The notes under the pieces: model-generated
The model's input: the letters and a program-made list of their open reading frames with translations, nothing else
What the model was told of the DNA's origin: nothing
Databases searched by the model: none
Position numbers and translations under genes: made by a program
Part shown: one piece after another, positions 1 through 6,906 of the stretch
Layout of the letters: each line of letters starts with the position of its first letter
Position numbering within the stretch: position 1 is the first letter of the stretch
NCBI GenBank assembly: GCA_044433115.1
Contig: JAWXTY010000046.1
Location: 1 to 6,945 of the forward strand
Length of the DNA: 6,945 nucleotides
Direction: 5' to 3'
Origin: CAKUIA01 sp044433115
Lineage (GTDB): Bacteria; Verrucomicrobiota; Verrucomicrobiia; Opitutales; Intestinicryptomonadaceae

Positions 1-278
1 CTAAACTTCGCTAAAGTCCTTGCCTCTTCTATAAAACGAGTCTTAGCCCACTCAAAATCCTCTACGCTAGCTTGAGTCTTTGCCCTAACTGTAGTGTTAT
101 CTGTACTACGTGACGCAAAATCACAAGGCAAACACTCCTTTAAAGCAACATACCTATCTAGCCCCATATCATAAGCCTTATAAACAGCCCCAAAACCACC
201 TTCACCCAACAATTTATCAACCCTATACTTACCAACAAGTATAGTGCCTACCTTTAATGTACTTGAATATTCTTGCAT
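1..278 (-). CDS. Serine/threonine protein kinase, N-terminal part (runs off the left edge)
   Basis: Translating the minus strand from the ATG at 278 gives 92 codons open to the window edge, with no stop. The protein begins MQEYSSTLKVGTILVGKYRV and shows the N-lobe of a Hanks-type kinase. The glycine-rich loop GEGGFGAVY is at residues 25-33. The ATP-anchoring lysine is K47 in VALKECLP, and the probable alpha-C glutamate is E85 in FIEEARTLAKF. The EDFEWAKTRF stretch before alpha-C is typical of a bacterial kinase subfamily usually written VAIKEYLP...FLEEARTLARF. It should phosphorylate Ser/Thr on partner proteins; the catalytic loop, any transmembrane segment and any sensor domain lie outside the window. 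An in-frame TAG at 293-291 makes this ATG the first possible one. There is no convincing Shine-Dalgarno (ATAAGATT precedes the ATG). It is separated from addA by 384 bases and probably has its own promoter. Substrate unknown. Confidence 0.88.
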   Translation of the reverse strand, partial: MQEYSSTLKVGTILVGKYRVDKLLGEGGFGAVYKAYDMGLDRYVALKECLPCDFASRSTDNTTVRAKTQASVEDFEWAKTRFIEEARTLAKF

Positions 279-284
279 AATCTT

Positions 285-338
285 ATTTTTCTAAAATCCC
301 CTATAAATTTATTCGCTAAAACCGAAAAAATCTTCTTT
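285..338 (-). promoter_or_regulatory. Putative promoter of the kinase gene, copy A of a ~50-bp shared element
   Basis: Read on the minus strand, this stretch contains GATTTTTTCGG, then GCGAATAAATTTATAG, then GGGATTTTAGAAAAA. It aligns along its whole length, with a few 1-2 base gaps, to 6684-6738 upstream of addB. A possible -10 is TATAGG (305-300), with a weak -35 TTTCGG (327-322) about 16 bases upstream. That would place the transcript start near 293 and give a leader of only about 15 nt. The position directly before a start codon and the second copy before another operon support a promoter or regulator site. The hexamer assignment is inference. Confidence 0.5.
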
Positions 339-369
339 GAAATATTTATTAATCTCAGAAAAATATATC

Positions 370-395
370 GTGTTTACAATACAACTGTTAAACAC
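370..395. repeat. 7-bp inverted repeat GTGTTTA / TAAACAC
   Basis: GTGTTTA at 370-376 is the exact reverse complement of TAAACAC at 389-395, with a 12-base spacer. It lies about 30 bases upstream of the kinase promoter-like element. It could be an operator for a dimeric regulator or a weak AT-rich hairpin. In DNA this AT-rich a 7-bp match may also be chance. Confidence 0.3.
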
Positions 396-606
396 TTTTC
401 CTCTCAAATCCGTAAAATATTATTACACTTAAAGTTTTAAAACAAATAAAGGCAATCCTATCCTTAAAAAGAGTATTAAAAACAAAGAAACAAACAGTAC
501 ACAAAACCCTTAGAAACCTAGCAAATAAGCCACTTAAATACCCTAAAAAACAAAGACTCGTATCATAAACACAGATAAAAAACAAACAATACCCACAAAA
601 GCACTT

Positions 607-636
607 TACCTAGAGGGAAAATCAAGCCTCTAGGTA
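607..636 (-). terminator. 10-bp perfect hairpin downstream of addA, probable operon terminator
   Basis: TACCTAGAGG (607-616) pairs perfectly with CCTCTAGGTA (627-636) around a 10-base loop. The structure sits 26 bases past the addA stop codon, where the addBA transcript would be expected to end. After the stem the minus strand reads AAAGTGCTTTTG, so there is no clean U-tract. It may act as a weak or Rho-assisted terminator, or as an mRNA 3'-end stabiliser. The stem is certain from the sequence; its function is inferred. Confidence 0.5.
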
Positions 637-662
637 GACTTTAGATTGCATACAAACAGACT

Positions 663-3600
663 TTATTTAATATCTGTGATTGAGGCATTTGTGTAGGATA
701 GGACTTGGGTTGAGACTTGGGGGGCGTCTAATTTAAAGCTGCTTTGTATCGCTTTTTTGTAGAGAGATAGTTGCGTGTTTTGCTCAGGATTGTACCTGCC
801 CTTGTAGTCGATTATCTTTGCAAAAATCACTTTGCCTGTAGCGTCTTTTTCAAGCATAAGTCTATCTATTTGTCCTGAAACTTTTTCGCCATCTATTTGA
901 GATATAAAATCAAACTCATTGTGTATTTCGACATTATCGCTATAACTAAAAATACTTTTCACCTCTTCTTTTGCAAAGAGATTTTCGAGCATTTTCGCAA
1001 TTTTACCCTCTAAATCTACGTCGATTTTTGCTTGAGAAATTGCCTTTGCTATACTTAAATTCACATCGCTTTCTATATACTTTATCTGCTCTAAAACTTT
1101 GTGCATTGCACTTCCAAAGGCAAGGGCTTGTGCGTCCAATTTTATATCAGAATTATTTACAGTAGAAGGAGATACACTTTCAACGTAGTCCTCAATATCA
1201 TCAAAATTCAAGTCTGCAATTTTGTCTATAGAGCTTTTATGCTCAGGCTTTTTAGACTTCTTTCTTAAGGCTTCTTCTGCTTCTTTTTTTGCTTTTTCAG
1301 CTTGCTTAGCATCTTCTTTTGCCTTGAGATTTTTTATCCAATTTTCGCTTCCAATCGTATAGATTTCCAAATTACCCTTATCATTTTGTGCAACATCTTG
1401 AGTTTTTGCCCTAAAAAATGCGTCTATAAGCATAGTATTAAAGGCAGGCTTTGTTGTTTGAGTATTTTTTAGTATTACATACAAGGCATCTTCTGCACGA
1501 GTTAATGCAACGTATAGCTTGCAAATATTCTCAAACATCGCATTGTTTTCAGCACGAGTTTTTGCATTTTGCAAAGTTTTGTTTAAGGAAATTATTGAGC
1601 CGTTTGGCAAATAAGAAATTGTAGATTTAGCCTTATTTTTCAGAAGCTGTAAGCCCGAAATTTTTGTAGAAGTGAGACTCTCTAGATGAGGCAAAATAAC
1701 TATAGAAAACTCTAAGCCCTTAGATTTATGTATAGTCATCACCTGCACAAAGTTAGAATTGGAAGAGAGCTTTATCTTCTTATTTTGCAAGAAATTTATA
1801 AGTTTATCTATACCACTTTTCTTAGAATTTTCAAACTCACTGCACGCTTCAATTAAGTCATCTATATCAAAATTATTCAAGACTTCTGATTTGTGAATTT
1901 TTTTCAAGAAATCTACATATTTACCTGTTGATAAAGAAATTAAAGAACTTTCCCTAAAGCCAACTTCGCTCACTACACTCGCAAAAGGCGTCATTTTTAA
2001 ATACACAAAACTCGCAGTATCTTCTGGGTGTGCAATATATTTCAAGAGCTGAATAAAGCCTGATACAAAGATATTATTTTGTGCCAAATTCCTCTCGCCT
2101 TCAGGGGCAACGTTTATATTATTAGCAGTCAAATAATCTGTGATTTCCTGAATTTGCTTATTGTTTGAAACTAAAATCCCTATACTTTTGCCAGAGTCCT
2201 TCACTTGCGTAATGACATCTAAAATATGCTTATAAAAGTTCTCTCCATCAGCCATAGTATTTACAGTACGCAACTGTGCGATAGAGCTATCTGCAGTGTC
2301 GCTTTTATGAGCTATATGCTCTTCGAAAATTTCTAAAAATTCTTCGCTTGGCTCTTCTTTAAAAGTGTTTATAAAGTTCGCTTTAAAAAGTTCGCTTTTA
2401 TTAAAAACTTCATTAACAGCCCTAATGATATTTATACTAGAACGATACGATTTACTAAGAGGCTCTGCCTCCGTAATTGGGTTGTTTTGGTGGTCTTTAT
2501 ATTTAGCAAAAATCTCCTTAAATAATTCCTTATCCCCTCCACGCCAAGAATATATGGATTGCTTAATGTCTCCAACATAATAGAAAGTTTTCTCAGATTT
2601 TTCGCCAGAAGCAGGGTTTATAATATTATCAATTATGCTAGAGAAAAACTCCCACTGCGTGCGTGATGTATCTTGAAATTCATCAAAAAGCCAGTGCTTA
2701 AACTTAGTATCCAAGCGAAATTCGAGCAACTCTTTAGCCTTCTCATTCGAGTTTAAAAGCTCAGGTACATCACCAAAAGTTAGCATACCCTTAGATACAA
2801 CTTTTTCGAAATAAGCATTCTCGTATGCAAATAGAATTTCCTCCATTTTTGCCGCAGCAGAAAAAGATTTTGCAATATGTGCATCGTGCAATCTTGTTAA
2901 AATAGAGCTTAGTTTTGAAAATACTTCAGCTGGAACATCGTATTCTTTTCTACTATATTTTATAGTTGAAAGAACTTCATTATTTAAGATAACTTCTGCA
3001 ATCCTATCATAAACTGTACCACCAAGAGAGAGTGCATTATCATTGCTAGCCTTTAAGTCTTTTATTAATTTATTAAAAGGCTTTTGCAAATCACTATACT
3101 TGGCAATCAAAACTTCAAGTTCTTCTACTTCAGTTTCATAAACACCTTGATCCCACTCTAAAAGTGAGCTTGATTTCACTATAGAAATATCGCCAAAGCT
3201 GTAATTTTTAGATAAATTTCGCTTGAAATTTAGAGCATTTGAAATCCCTTTTTGTAAATCCTCATTTAAAGAAGAAGGCTTTTCGCCAAAGCCATTTTTA
3301 CTTTTAAGAACTTCGAGAAAATTCTTAAATTCATCATCTCTAAAATTCATTTTACTTAAAGCAAATTCTACTACGGATTTTTTATACTCATTTTCAGCTT
3401 GAAAGTCCACAATCTGTATAGGAGTAAAAATACCAACTTCATTTGCGAAAACTTTTAGAGCAGAACCAAAGAATGCGTCTATAGTACTTAGCTTTAATTT
3501 ATCTATGTTTTTGACAGACTGCATAAGTATATTTTCTACTTCGCTTTGACTAAGTTCTTGCTTAGTTAAATCATAGATACTTTTTGCTAATTCCTTGAAT

Positions 3601-3839
3601 TTTTCTGCCTTAGTTTCGTCTAAGCCATCTGCTAAACGTGTAAGTATTTTTCTTAAAAATTCGCCTGCCGATTTCCTTGTAAAAGTGAGGGCTATAATAG
3701 ATGTTGCATCTGGCAAATTTTCGCTATTTCTCTCGTGCTTAGTCAATGCTATAAAGCGTGTTGTAAGCGAGTGCGTTTTGCCAGAACCTGCTGAAGCTGA
3801 GACTCTTTGGTTGTTAAATATTTTAGTGTTCTTCTTCAT
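663..3839 (-). CDS. addA: AddA: ATP-dependent helicase/exonuclease subunit A (UvrD/RecB-like, with PD-(D/E)XK nuclease)
   Basis: A 1058-residue superfamily 1A helicase fused to a nuclease, the motor subunit of an AddAB end-resection complex in the cytoplasm that prepares broken ends for RecA. Motifs in order: Walker A SASAGSGKT (14-22, K21); Ia IIALTFTRKSAGEF (48-61); Ic LSTIDAFF (118-125 region); Walker B LFDEFQDTS (384-392, D386/E387); III YVGDIKQSIYSWRGGD (421-436); IV LSKSYRSS (461-468); V VMTIHKSKGLEFSIVILP (700-717); VI KLYVALTRAEDALYVI (774-789, R781 as arginine finger). A charged Lys/Glu/Ala-rich linker (838-868) leads to a RecB-type nuclease: FGSAMH with H913, GQID with D992, IIDYK with D1011 and K1013, and Q1023/Y1027. 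All catalytic residues are present. It is shorter than the roughly 1230-residue Bacillus AddA. It starts 4 bases inside addB (ATGA overlap) behind a strong Shine-Dalgarno and ends with TAA. RecB-like naming is the alternative; the addB partner favours AddA. Confidence 0.9.
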   Translation of the reverse strand: MKKNTKIFNNQRVSASAGSGKTHSLTTRFIALTKHERNSENLPDATSIIALTFTRKSAGEFLRKILTRLADGLDETKAEKFKELAKSIYDLTKQELSQSEVENILMQSVKNIDKLKLSTIDAFFGSALKVFANEVGIFTPIQIVDFQAENEYKKSVVEFALSKMNFRDDEFKNFLEVLKSKNGFGEKPSSLNEDLQKGISNALNFKRNLSKNYSFGDISIVKSSSLLEWDQGVYETEVEELEVLIAKYSDLQKPFNKLIKDLKASNDNALSLGGTVYDRIAEVILNNEVLSTIKYSRKEYDVPAEVFSKLSSILTRLHDAHIAKSFSAAAKMEEILFAYENAYFEKVVSKGMLTFGDVPELLNSNEKAKELLEFRLDTKFKHWLFDEFQDTSRTQWEFFSSIIDNIINPASGEKSEKTFYYVGDIKQSIYSWRGGDKELFKEIFAKYKDHQNNPITEAEPLSKSYRSSINIIRAVNEVFNKSELFKANFINTFKEEPSEEFLEIFEEHIAHKSDTADSSIAQLRTVNTMADGENFYKHILDVITQVKDSGKSIGILVSNNKQIQEITDYLTANNINVAPEGERNLAQNNIFVSGFIQLLKYIAHPEDTASFVYLKMTPFASVVSEVGFRESSLISLSTGKYVDFLKKIHKSEVLNNFDIDDLIEACSEFENSKKSGIDKLINFLQNKKIKLSSNSNFVQVMTIHKSKGLEFSIVILPHLESLTSTKISGLQLLKNKAKSTISYLPNGSIISLNKTLQNAKTRAENNAMFENICKLYVALTRAEDALYVILKNTQTTKPAFNTMLIDAFFRAKTQDVAQNDKGNLEIYTIGSENWIKNLKAKEDAKQAEKAKKEAEEALRKKSKKPEHKSSIDKIADLNFDDIEDYVESVSPSTVNNSDIKLDAQALAFGSAMHKVLEQIKYIESDVNLSIAKAISQAKIDVDLEGKIAKMLENLFAKEEVKSIFSYSDNVEIHNEFDFISQIDGEKVSGQIDRLMLEKDATGKVIFAKIIDYKGRYNPEQNTQLSLYKKAIQSSFKLDAPQVSTQVLSYTNASITDIK

Positions 3840-6595
3840 AACGACTCCTTTACTTTCGCCTTTAATATATCAAAATCCAAGTTGAAAACTGAGTTAAAGC
3901 TCTTATATTCATCTTCTTTTTTAAAATCAAAAAAGTCTTTGTTTCTCACTTTTTCTGCAATATCTAAAGCCTCTTTTTTAGCCTCATCTACATAATCTTT
4001 AGCATTCTCCCAATAATAAAAGCCAATAGAAGAAGCGTCTTTAGTTGCACAAAAATATGCACAATTTAAACTTGCATTTTTATCTGTTTTTATATCGAGA
4101 TTTTCAAAGACTTCAAGGTAAATTGGAATTTGCAAGTTCTTCCACTTCACGCTTTTATCCTTTTTTATATGTCTGTGGCTTTTTTCCACAACATTAGCGT
4201 TATCAACCTTGCTTTTTGTCTTGTAGTCTATAATCAAATAACCTTCGCTTGGGTGATAATCCACCCTATCAAAAACGCCATTTAAGAGAACGCCGTCTCC
4301 TAAGTCATAGTTCTTAAACTTATGCTCAGCACAGATAATCTCCCAACCTTTCGCCCTATGCTCTGCCTGTCCAATTGCAGTGTGATAGAGACGAGATTTC
4401 AAATCTTCGAGTTGTATTTTAATTTGCACCCTTTCATTATTTGCAAAATCTTTCGTTAAAATTTCATCGAGTTGCCTTAAAAAATATCTATTTATTTCCT
4501 CTGAGTTTTCAGAATTTTTGAGTTTAGAATTTCCAAAATTTTCTAAAATTTTATGATACAAATTTCCAAAAGTTGCCTTATCCAACTCATCTTTTTCTAT
4601 ATCTACTATATCCATTTTCAAGACATTTTTTAGATAAAAAATCCAAGGCGAATTTAAATAATCGTTGAATTTAGAAACAGAATAATTGCCATCAAAAGCC
4701 TTCATCTCCACTTGTAATTTCCACTCTTTTTCAGCAGAACGTTTAGAAGCCTTAGGGCTAATTTCGTCAAAAAGATAGCTCACTCTTTGGGCAATTTCTG
4801 CCTTTGTAGTTTGGAATAAAATCCTTGAAGGAACAAGAGGGTCTCCCCCAATTTTATTTTGAGATAGCAACACTGAAGTTTTATAAGAGCTTGAAGCCCT
4901 TGATTTTAGCAAGCACTCAAGCATATACGCATCTCTGGCTTGACGCTTGACTTGGCTTGTCATCGAAAGCTTTTCACGCAGACTATCGTTAAGAAAAAGC
5001 CCATTATTGTCTCGAAGTGGCACTATCCCATCATTCATATCACAGAGCAAAAGGTGAGGGGCTTTAGACCAGAAAATTTCCATCCAGTCTTGTAACACAA
5101 TACTATTTTTTTCCTTCTCAATTTTTTCGCTTGTCCCCTCAAGGGCTTCAAAGATTATACTAAAGACTTCGTCGATTTCAAAGGCTATATAAAAGTTTTC
5201 ATTAACAGCAAAAATACGACTCAAACTAGTTTTAAAAATTTCCAAAGCATCAACTTCGCTTGCAGTTTTTACACCCTCGCAAAGTTTGAGTATTTTTTCT
5301 TCTAAATTGCCTAAATTAATGCTCTTAATAAAATCAAAAATCTTCACAATAAAATGATTAACATCTCTAAAATCCTTAAGGTAATCCAATTCACTTTCTA
5401 GCAACAAAGAAATCACGCTACTTATATCTTTACACGCTGTGTTCGCTTTAATTTTATCTAGCTGAATTTGCACGCTTTCGACGCTAAAGCCACCTACCTT
5501 TATATAGTTTATTAGGAAAAAATTGCGTGTTAAATTCACAAAGGGCTCAAAGCTTTTTGTATCTAAAAATGCCATTATATTCTTAAGCAAATCAAAGAAA
5601 GATGTTTGAGATAACTTATTGCCCTCTAATGATATAGCATTTACTTTCACAACTTCAAGAGCCTCCTTAAAGATACTTGCATTATCCCTTTGCTCGCAGG
5701 CAATACCCAGTGCCTTAGAGGCAAATTCCGTCCCATAAGATTTTGCCAAATCCTGCACTAAAAGAGCCTCGTCTTTAGGAGTTGCACATAGATAAATATC
5801 CTCCTCTTTTATCTCAAGAGCCTTACTAGAGTATTCTAAATCCTTAGGGGCTCCAAAATCGTCAAAAAGCTCTTTATCAGCTTCGCTAGCAAACACAGCT
5901 ATATCAACATTGCCATTTTCGCCCACTTTATCTACAAAGAATTTCAAACTAAGCGAGATGTCGGGGTTGCCAATAATCAATAGATTTTCAATGCTCTTCG
6001 ACGCACTCTCTATAGCGTCGAAAAGATTATCAAGCTGAGTTATTTTGCCAAGCTCCTCAACTTTGTAATTATAAATTTCCTCTAAAAACGCCAAGTTTTG
6101 CCAGCGTTTACAGTCTGGGCTATCTACAAATTTTTCGCTCGCCTGCTTTATAGAAATCAAATTTTCGTTGAGTTTTTGCTGCAAAAACATAATTTCCTTA
6201 GCGATGTGCATTACTTCTTTTCTGCTAATATTTTTCGTTTCAGGCAAGAGGGCATCTATTAAATCGAAGTTGCAATTTAGAATTATAGAGAACCAAATTG
6301 CAAAGTTTTCAAGCTTAGTCATAGCCTTTTTTGAGTCTAAAAAGTTGCCAAGGTAATCCTCGTATGTGCCTATATTTAGCCCCAAAACATTTGTGATGCC
6401 AGCCTTAAAGAGCCTTGAAACTATTGCATTTTTTAGCGTTCTAGCTGCCCCTCTCGTAGGCAAAAACACAGTAATATCCTTGTAATTAGCAGTGTTTTTA
6501 TCAATTTTATCCTTAAATTTTTCAATAAAAACCCCAGCTCCCACATCAGGTAAAGGTGCATTTGCTTGTATAAATTCTAAAGTCCTATTGCTCAT
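3836..6595 (-). CDS. addB: AddB-like double-strand break repair protein (inactive helicase half, PD-(D/E)XK nuclease)
   Basis: A 919-residue partner of AddA in the end-resection nuclease. The N-terminal half has the helicase fold without a P-loop: VFLPTRGAARTLKNAI (43-58) stands where a Walker A would be, as in alphaproteobacterial-type AddB. LLIIGNPDIS (205-214) matches the Walker B-like strand. LLLCDMNDGIVP (515-526), FLNDSLREKLSM (534-545) and RQARDAYMLECLLKSRA (551-567) match the motif V-VI region. The C-terminal nuclease is intact: GNLYHKILE with H681, GVFDRVDY with D776, LIIDYK with D790 and K792, and Q822/Y826. Bacillus AddB and Cas4 carry a 4Fe-4S cluster. Here the leading Cys is Ser (S649 in NSPWIFYLK) and no C-terminal Cys triad is seen, so no cluster is expected. 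An in-frame TAA at 6601-6599 makes this ATG the first possible start. There is no Shine-Dalgarno. First gene of the addBA operon; overlaps addA by 4 bases. Likely roles are non-ATPase scaffold, Chi scanning and cutting one strand. Confidence 0.82.
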   Translation of the reverse strand: MSNRTLEFIQANAPLPDVGAGVFIEKFKDKIDKNTANYKDITVFLPTRGAARTLKNAIVSRLFKAGITNVLGLNIGTYEDYLGNFLDSKKAMTKLENFAIWFSIILNCNFDLIDALLPETKNISRKEVMHIAKEIMFLQQKLNENLISIKQASEKFVDSPDCKRWQNLAFLEEIYNYKVEELGKITQLDNLFDAIESASKSIENLLIIGNPDISLSLKFFVDKVGENGNVDIAVFASEADKELFDDFGAPKDLEYSSKALEIKEEDIYLCATPKDEALLVQDLAKSYGTEFASKALGIACEQRDNASIFKEALEVVKVNAISLEGNKLSQTSFFDLLKNIMAFLDTKSFEPFVNLTRNFFLINYIKVGGFSVESVQIQLDKIKANTACKDISSVISLLLESELDYLKDFRDVNHFIVKIFDFIKSINLGNLEEKILKLCEGVKTASEVDALEIFKTSLSRIFAVNENFYIAFEIDEVFSIIFEALEGTSEKIEKEKNSIVLQDWMEIFWSKAPHLLLCDMNDGIVPLRDNNGLFLNDSLREKLSMTSQVKRQARDAYMLECLLKSRASSSYKTSVLLSQNKIGGDPLVPSRILFQTTKAEIAQRVSYLFDEISPKASKRSAEKEWKLQVEMKAFDGNYSVSKFNDYLNSPWIFYLKNVLKMDIVDIEKDELDKATFGNLYHKILENFGNSKLKNSENSEEINRYFLRQLDEILTKDFANNERVQIKIQLEDLKSRLYHTAIGQAEHRAKGWEIICAEHKFKNYDLGDGVLLNGVFDRVDYHPSEGYLIIDYKTKSKVDNANVVEKSHRHIKKDKSVKWKNLQIPIYLEVFENLDIKTDKNASLNCAYFCATKDASSIGFYYWENAKDYVDEAKKEALDIAEKVRNKDFFDFKKEDEYKSFNSVFNLDFDILKAKVKESL
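3845..3851 (-). promoter_or_regulatory. Strong ribosome binding site of addA
   Basis: On the minus strand AAAGGAG ends 5 bases before the addA ATG. It lies inside the last codons of addB and fixes the addA start. Together with the ATGA stop/start overlap it implies translationally coupled, balanced production of the two subunits. It is the only clear Shine-Dalgarno among the three protein starts in the window. Confidence 0.8.
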
Positions 6596-6602
6596 ATATT
6601 AA

Positions 6603-6660
6603 AATAATTAAGTTCTTGAAAGTTGCCAGTAAAACCATTCTTTTCTCAAGAATAATTAAG
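6603..6660 (-). repeat. Small direct and inverted repeats in the addB leader
   Basis: AATAATTAAG occurs twice, at 6603-6612 and 6651-6660. Between the copies, TTCTTGA (6613-6619) and TCAAGAA (6646-6652) can pair as a 7-bp stem with a 26-base loop. If addB is transcribed from near 6694 this would lie in its 5' leader, just before a start codon with no Shine-Dalgarno. A role in translation is possible but unproven; the stem is short and AT-rich. Confidence 0.35.
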
Positions 6661-6772
6661 ACATTTTTACCAGCCCTTGTAAAGTTTTTTCAAAAAGCCC
6701 TCTATAATATATTCGCAAGCAAACGCAAAAATCTTTCAAAAAATATATAAATTAAGCCTTCTTAAAGAATGG
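6635..6772. repeat. 9-bp inverted repeat flanking the addB promoter-like element
   Basis: CCATTCTTT at 6635-6643 is the exact reverse complement of AAAGAATGG at 6764-6772, about 120 bases apart, with promoter-like copy B between them. It could be paired regulator half-sites, or a coincidence in AT-rich sequence. Confidence 0.25.
6684..6738 (-). promoter_or_regulatory. Putative addBA promoter, copy B of a ~50-bp shared element
   Basis: On the minus strand this reads AGATTTTTGCG, then GCGAATATATTATAG, then AGGGCTTTTTGAAAAA. It aligns over about 50 bases with 285-338, in the same orientation. A possible -10 is TATAGA (6706-6701), with -35 TTGCGT (6728-6723) at 16-base spacing. Transcription would start near 6694, giving addB a leader of about 100 nt. 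It lies between the tRNA terminator and addB, where an operon promoter is expected. Confidence 0.5.
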
Positions 6773-6789
6773 CTATTAGAAATAGGCAC

Positions 6790-6812
6790 AAAAAAAACGC
6801 CCCGAAAGGCGT
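6790..6812 (-). terminator. Intrinsic terminator after tRNA-Glu
   Basis: On the minus strand ACGCC (6812-6808), the loop TTTCGG, and GGCGT (6801-6797) form a 5-bp GC-rich hairpin followed directly by a run of T (6796-6790). This is a classic Rho-independent terminator. It begins about 20 bases past the tRNA 3' end, so the tRNA transcript probably ends here and addB needs its own promoter. Confidence 0.85.
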
Positions 6813-6832
6813 AATTTAAACTGTGGAAAAAG

Positions 6833-6906
6833 TATCCCCACGGGGATTCGAACCCCGGTCGCTAGAATGAAAATCTAGTGTCCTAACCGGGCTAGACGAT
6901 AGGGAC
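6833..6906 (-). tRNA. tRNA-Glu (anticodon UUC)
   Basis: The minus strand folds into a 74-nt cloverleaf. The acceptor 5' strand is GTCCCTA, the D-stem GTCT/GGAC has the loop AGCCCGGTTA, and the anticodon arm is CTAGA/TCTAG with loop TTTTCAT. Anticodon TTC reads GAA and GAG. The variable loop is 4 nt, and the T-arm is CGGGG-TTCGAAT-CCCCG with a canonical TTCGAAT loop. The acceptor 3' strand is TGGGGAT, then discriminator A73. CCA is not encoded (CT follows), so it must be added enzymatically. As aligned, the acceptor stem has a G1-U72 wobble and a U6-G67 wobble; G1-C72 is more usual for tRNA-Glu. The remaining 39 bases to the window edge (6907-6945) are AT-rich and show no convincing promoter. 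Confidence 0.95.

Larger units (their letters stand above)
279..662. other. Intergenic gap between addA and the kinase gene, no convincing gene
   Basis: These 384 bases are A-rich on the plus strand and T-rich on the minus strand. They hold the hairpin at 607-636 just after addA, a short inverted repeat at 370-395, and the kinase promoter-like element at 285-338. The stretch from about 400 to 600 shows no RNA gene, repeat array or family-like protein. A 65-codon minus-strand frame (585-388) exists, but it begins with TTG, has no ribosome binding site and encodes a Phe/Cys-rich hydrophobic string expected from T-rich DNA. Confidence 0.6.

Noticed and set aside
388..585. 65-codon minus-strand open frame in the addA-kinase gap
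   Set aside because: It starts with TTG, has no ribosome binding site and no family-like motif. Its Phe/Cys-rich hydrophobic string is what T-rich non-coding DNA yields. A small membrane protein cannot be fully excluded.
838..1330. Possible frameshift or domain break near the Lys/Glu-rich stretch of addA
   Set aside because: The reading frame is continuous from helicase motif VI to the nuclease residues. The charged stretch is a normal flexible linker position in AddA/RecB proteins.
971..2580. Plus-strand open frames at 971-1165 and 2365-2580
   Set aside because: They lie antisense inside addA, which has every helicase and nuclease motif in frame. They are shadow frames without motifs.
3595..3995. 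Overlapping plus-strand frames across the addA/addB junction
   Set aside because: They are antisense to the addA N-terminus (including the Walker A region) and the addB C-terminus, with no recognisable domain.
6168..6356. Plus-strand 62-codon frame
   Set aside because: Antisense to the conserved N-terminal half of addB, with no ribosome binding site or motif; a shadow frame.
6596..6832. Possible tRNA-associated integration site or mobile element beside tRNA-Glu
   Set aside because: No duplicated tRNA 3' end, integrase or composition change is visible. The neighbouring operon is a core DNA-repair one.
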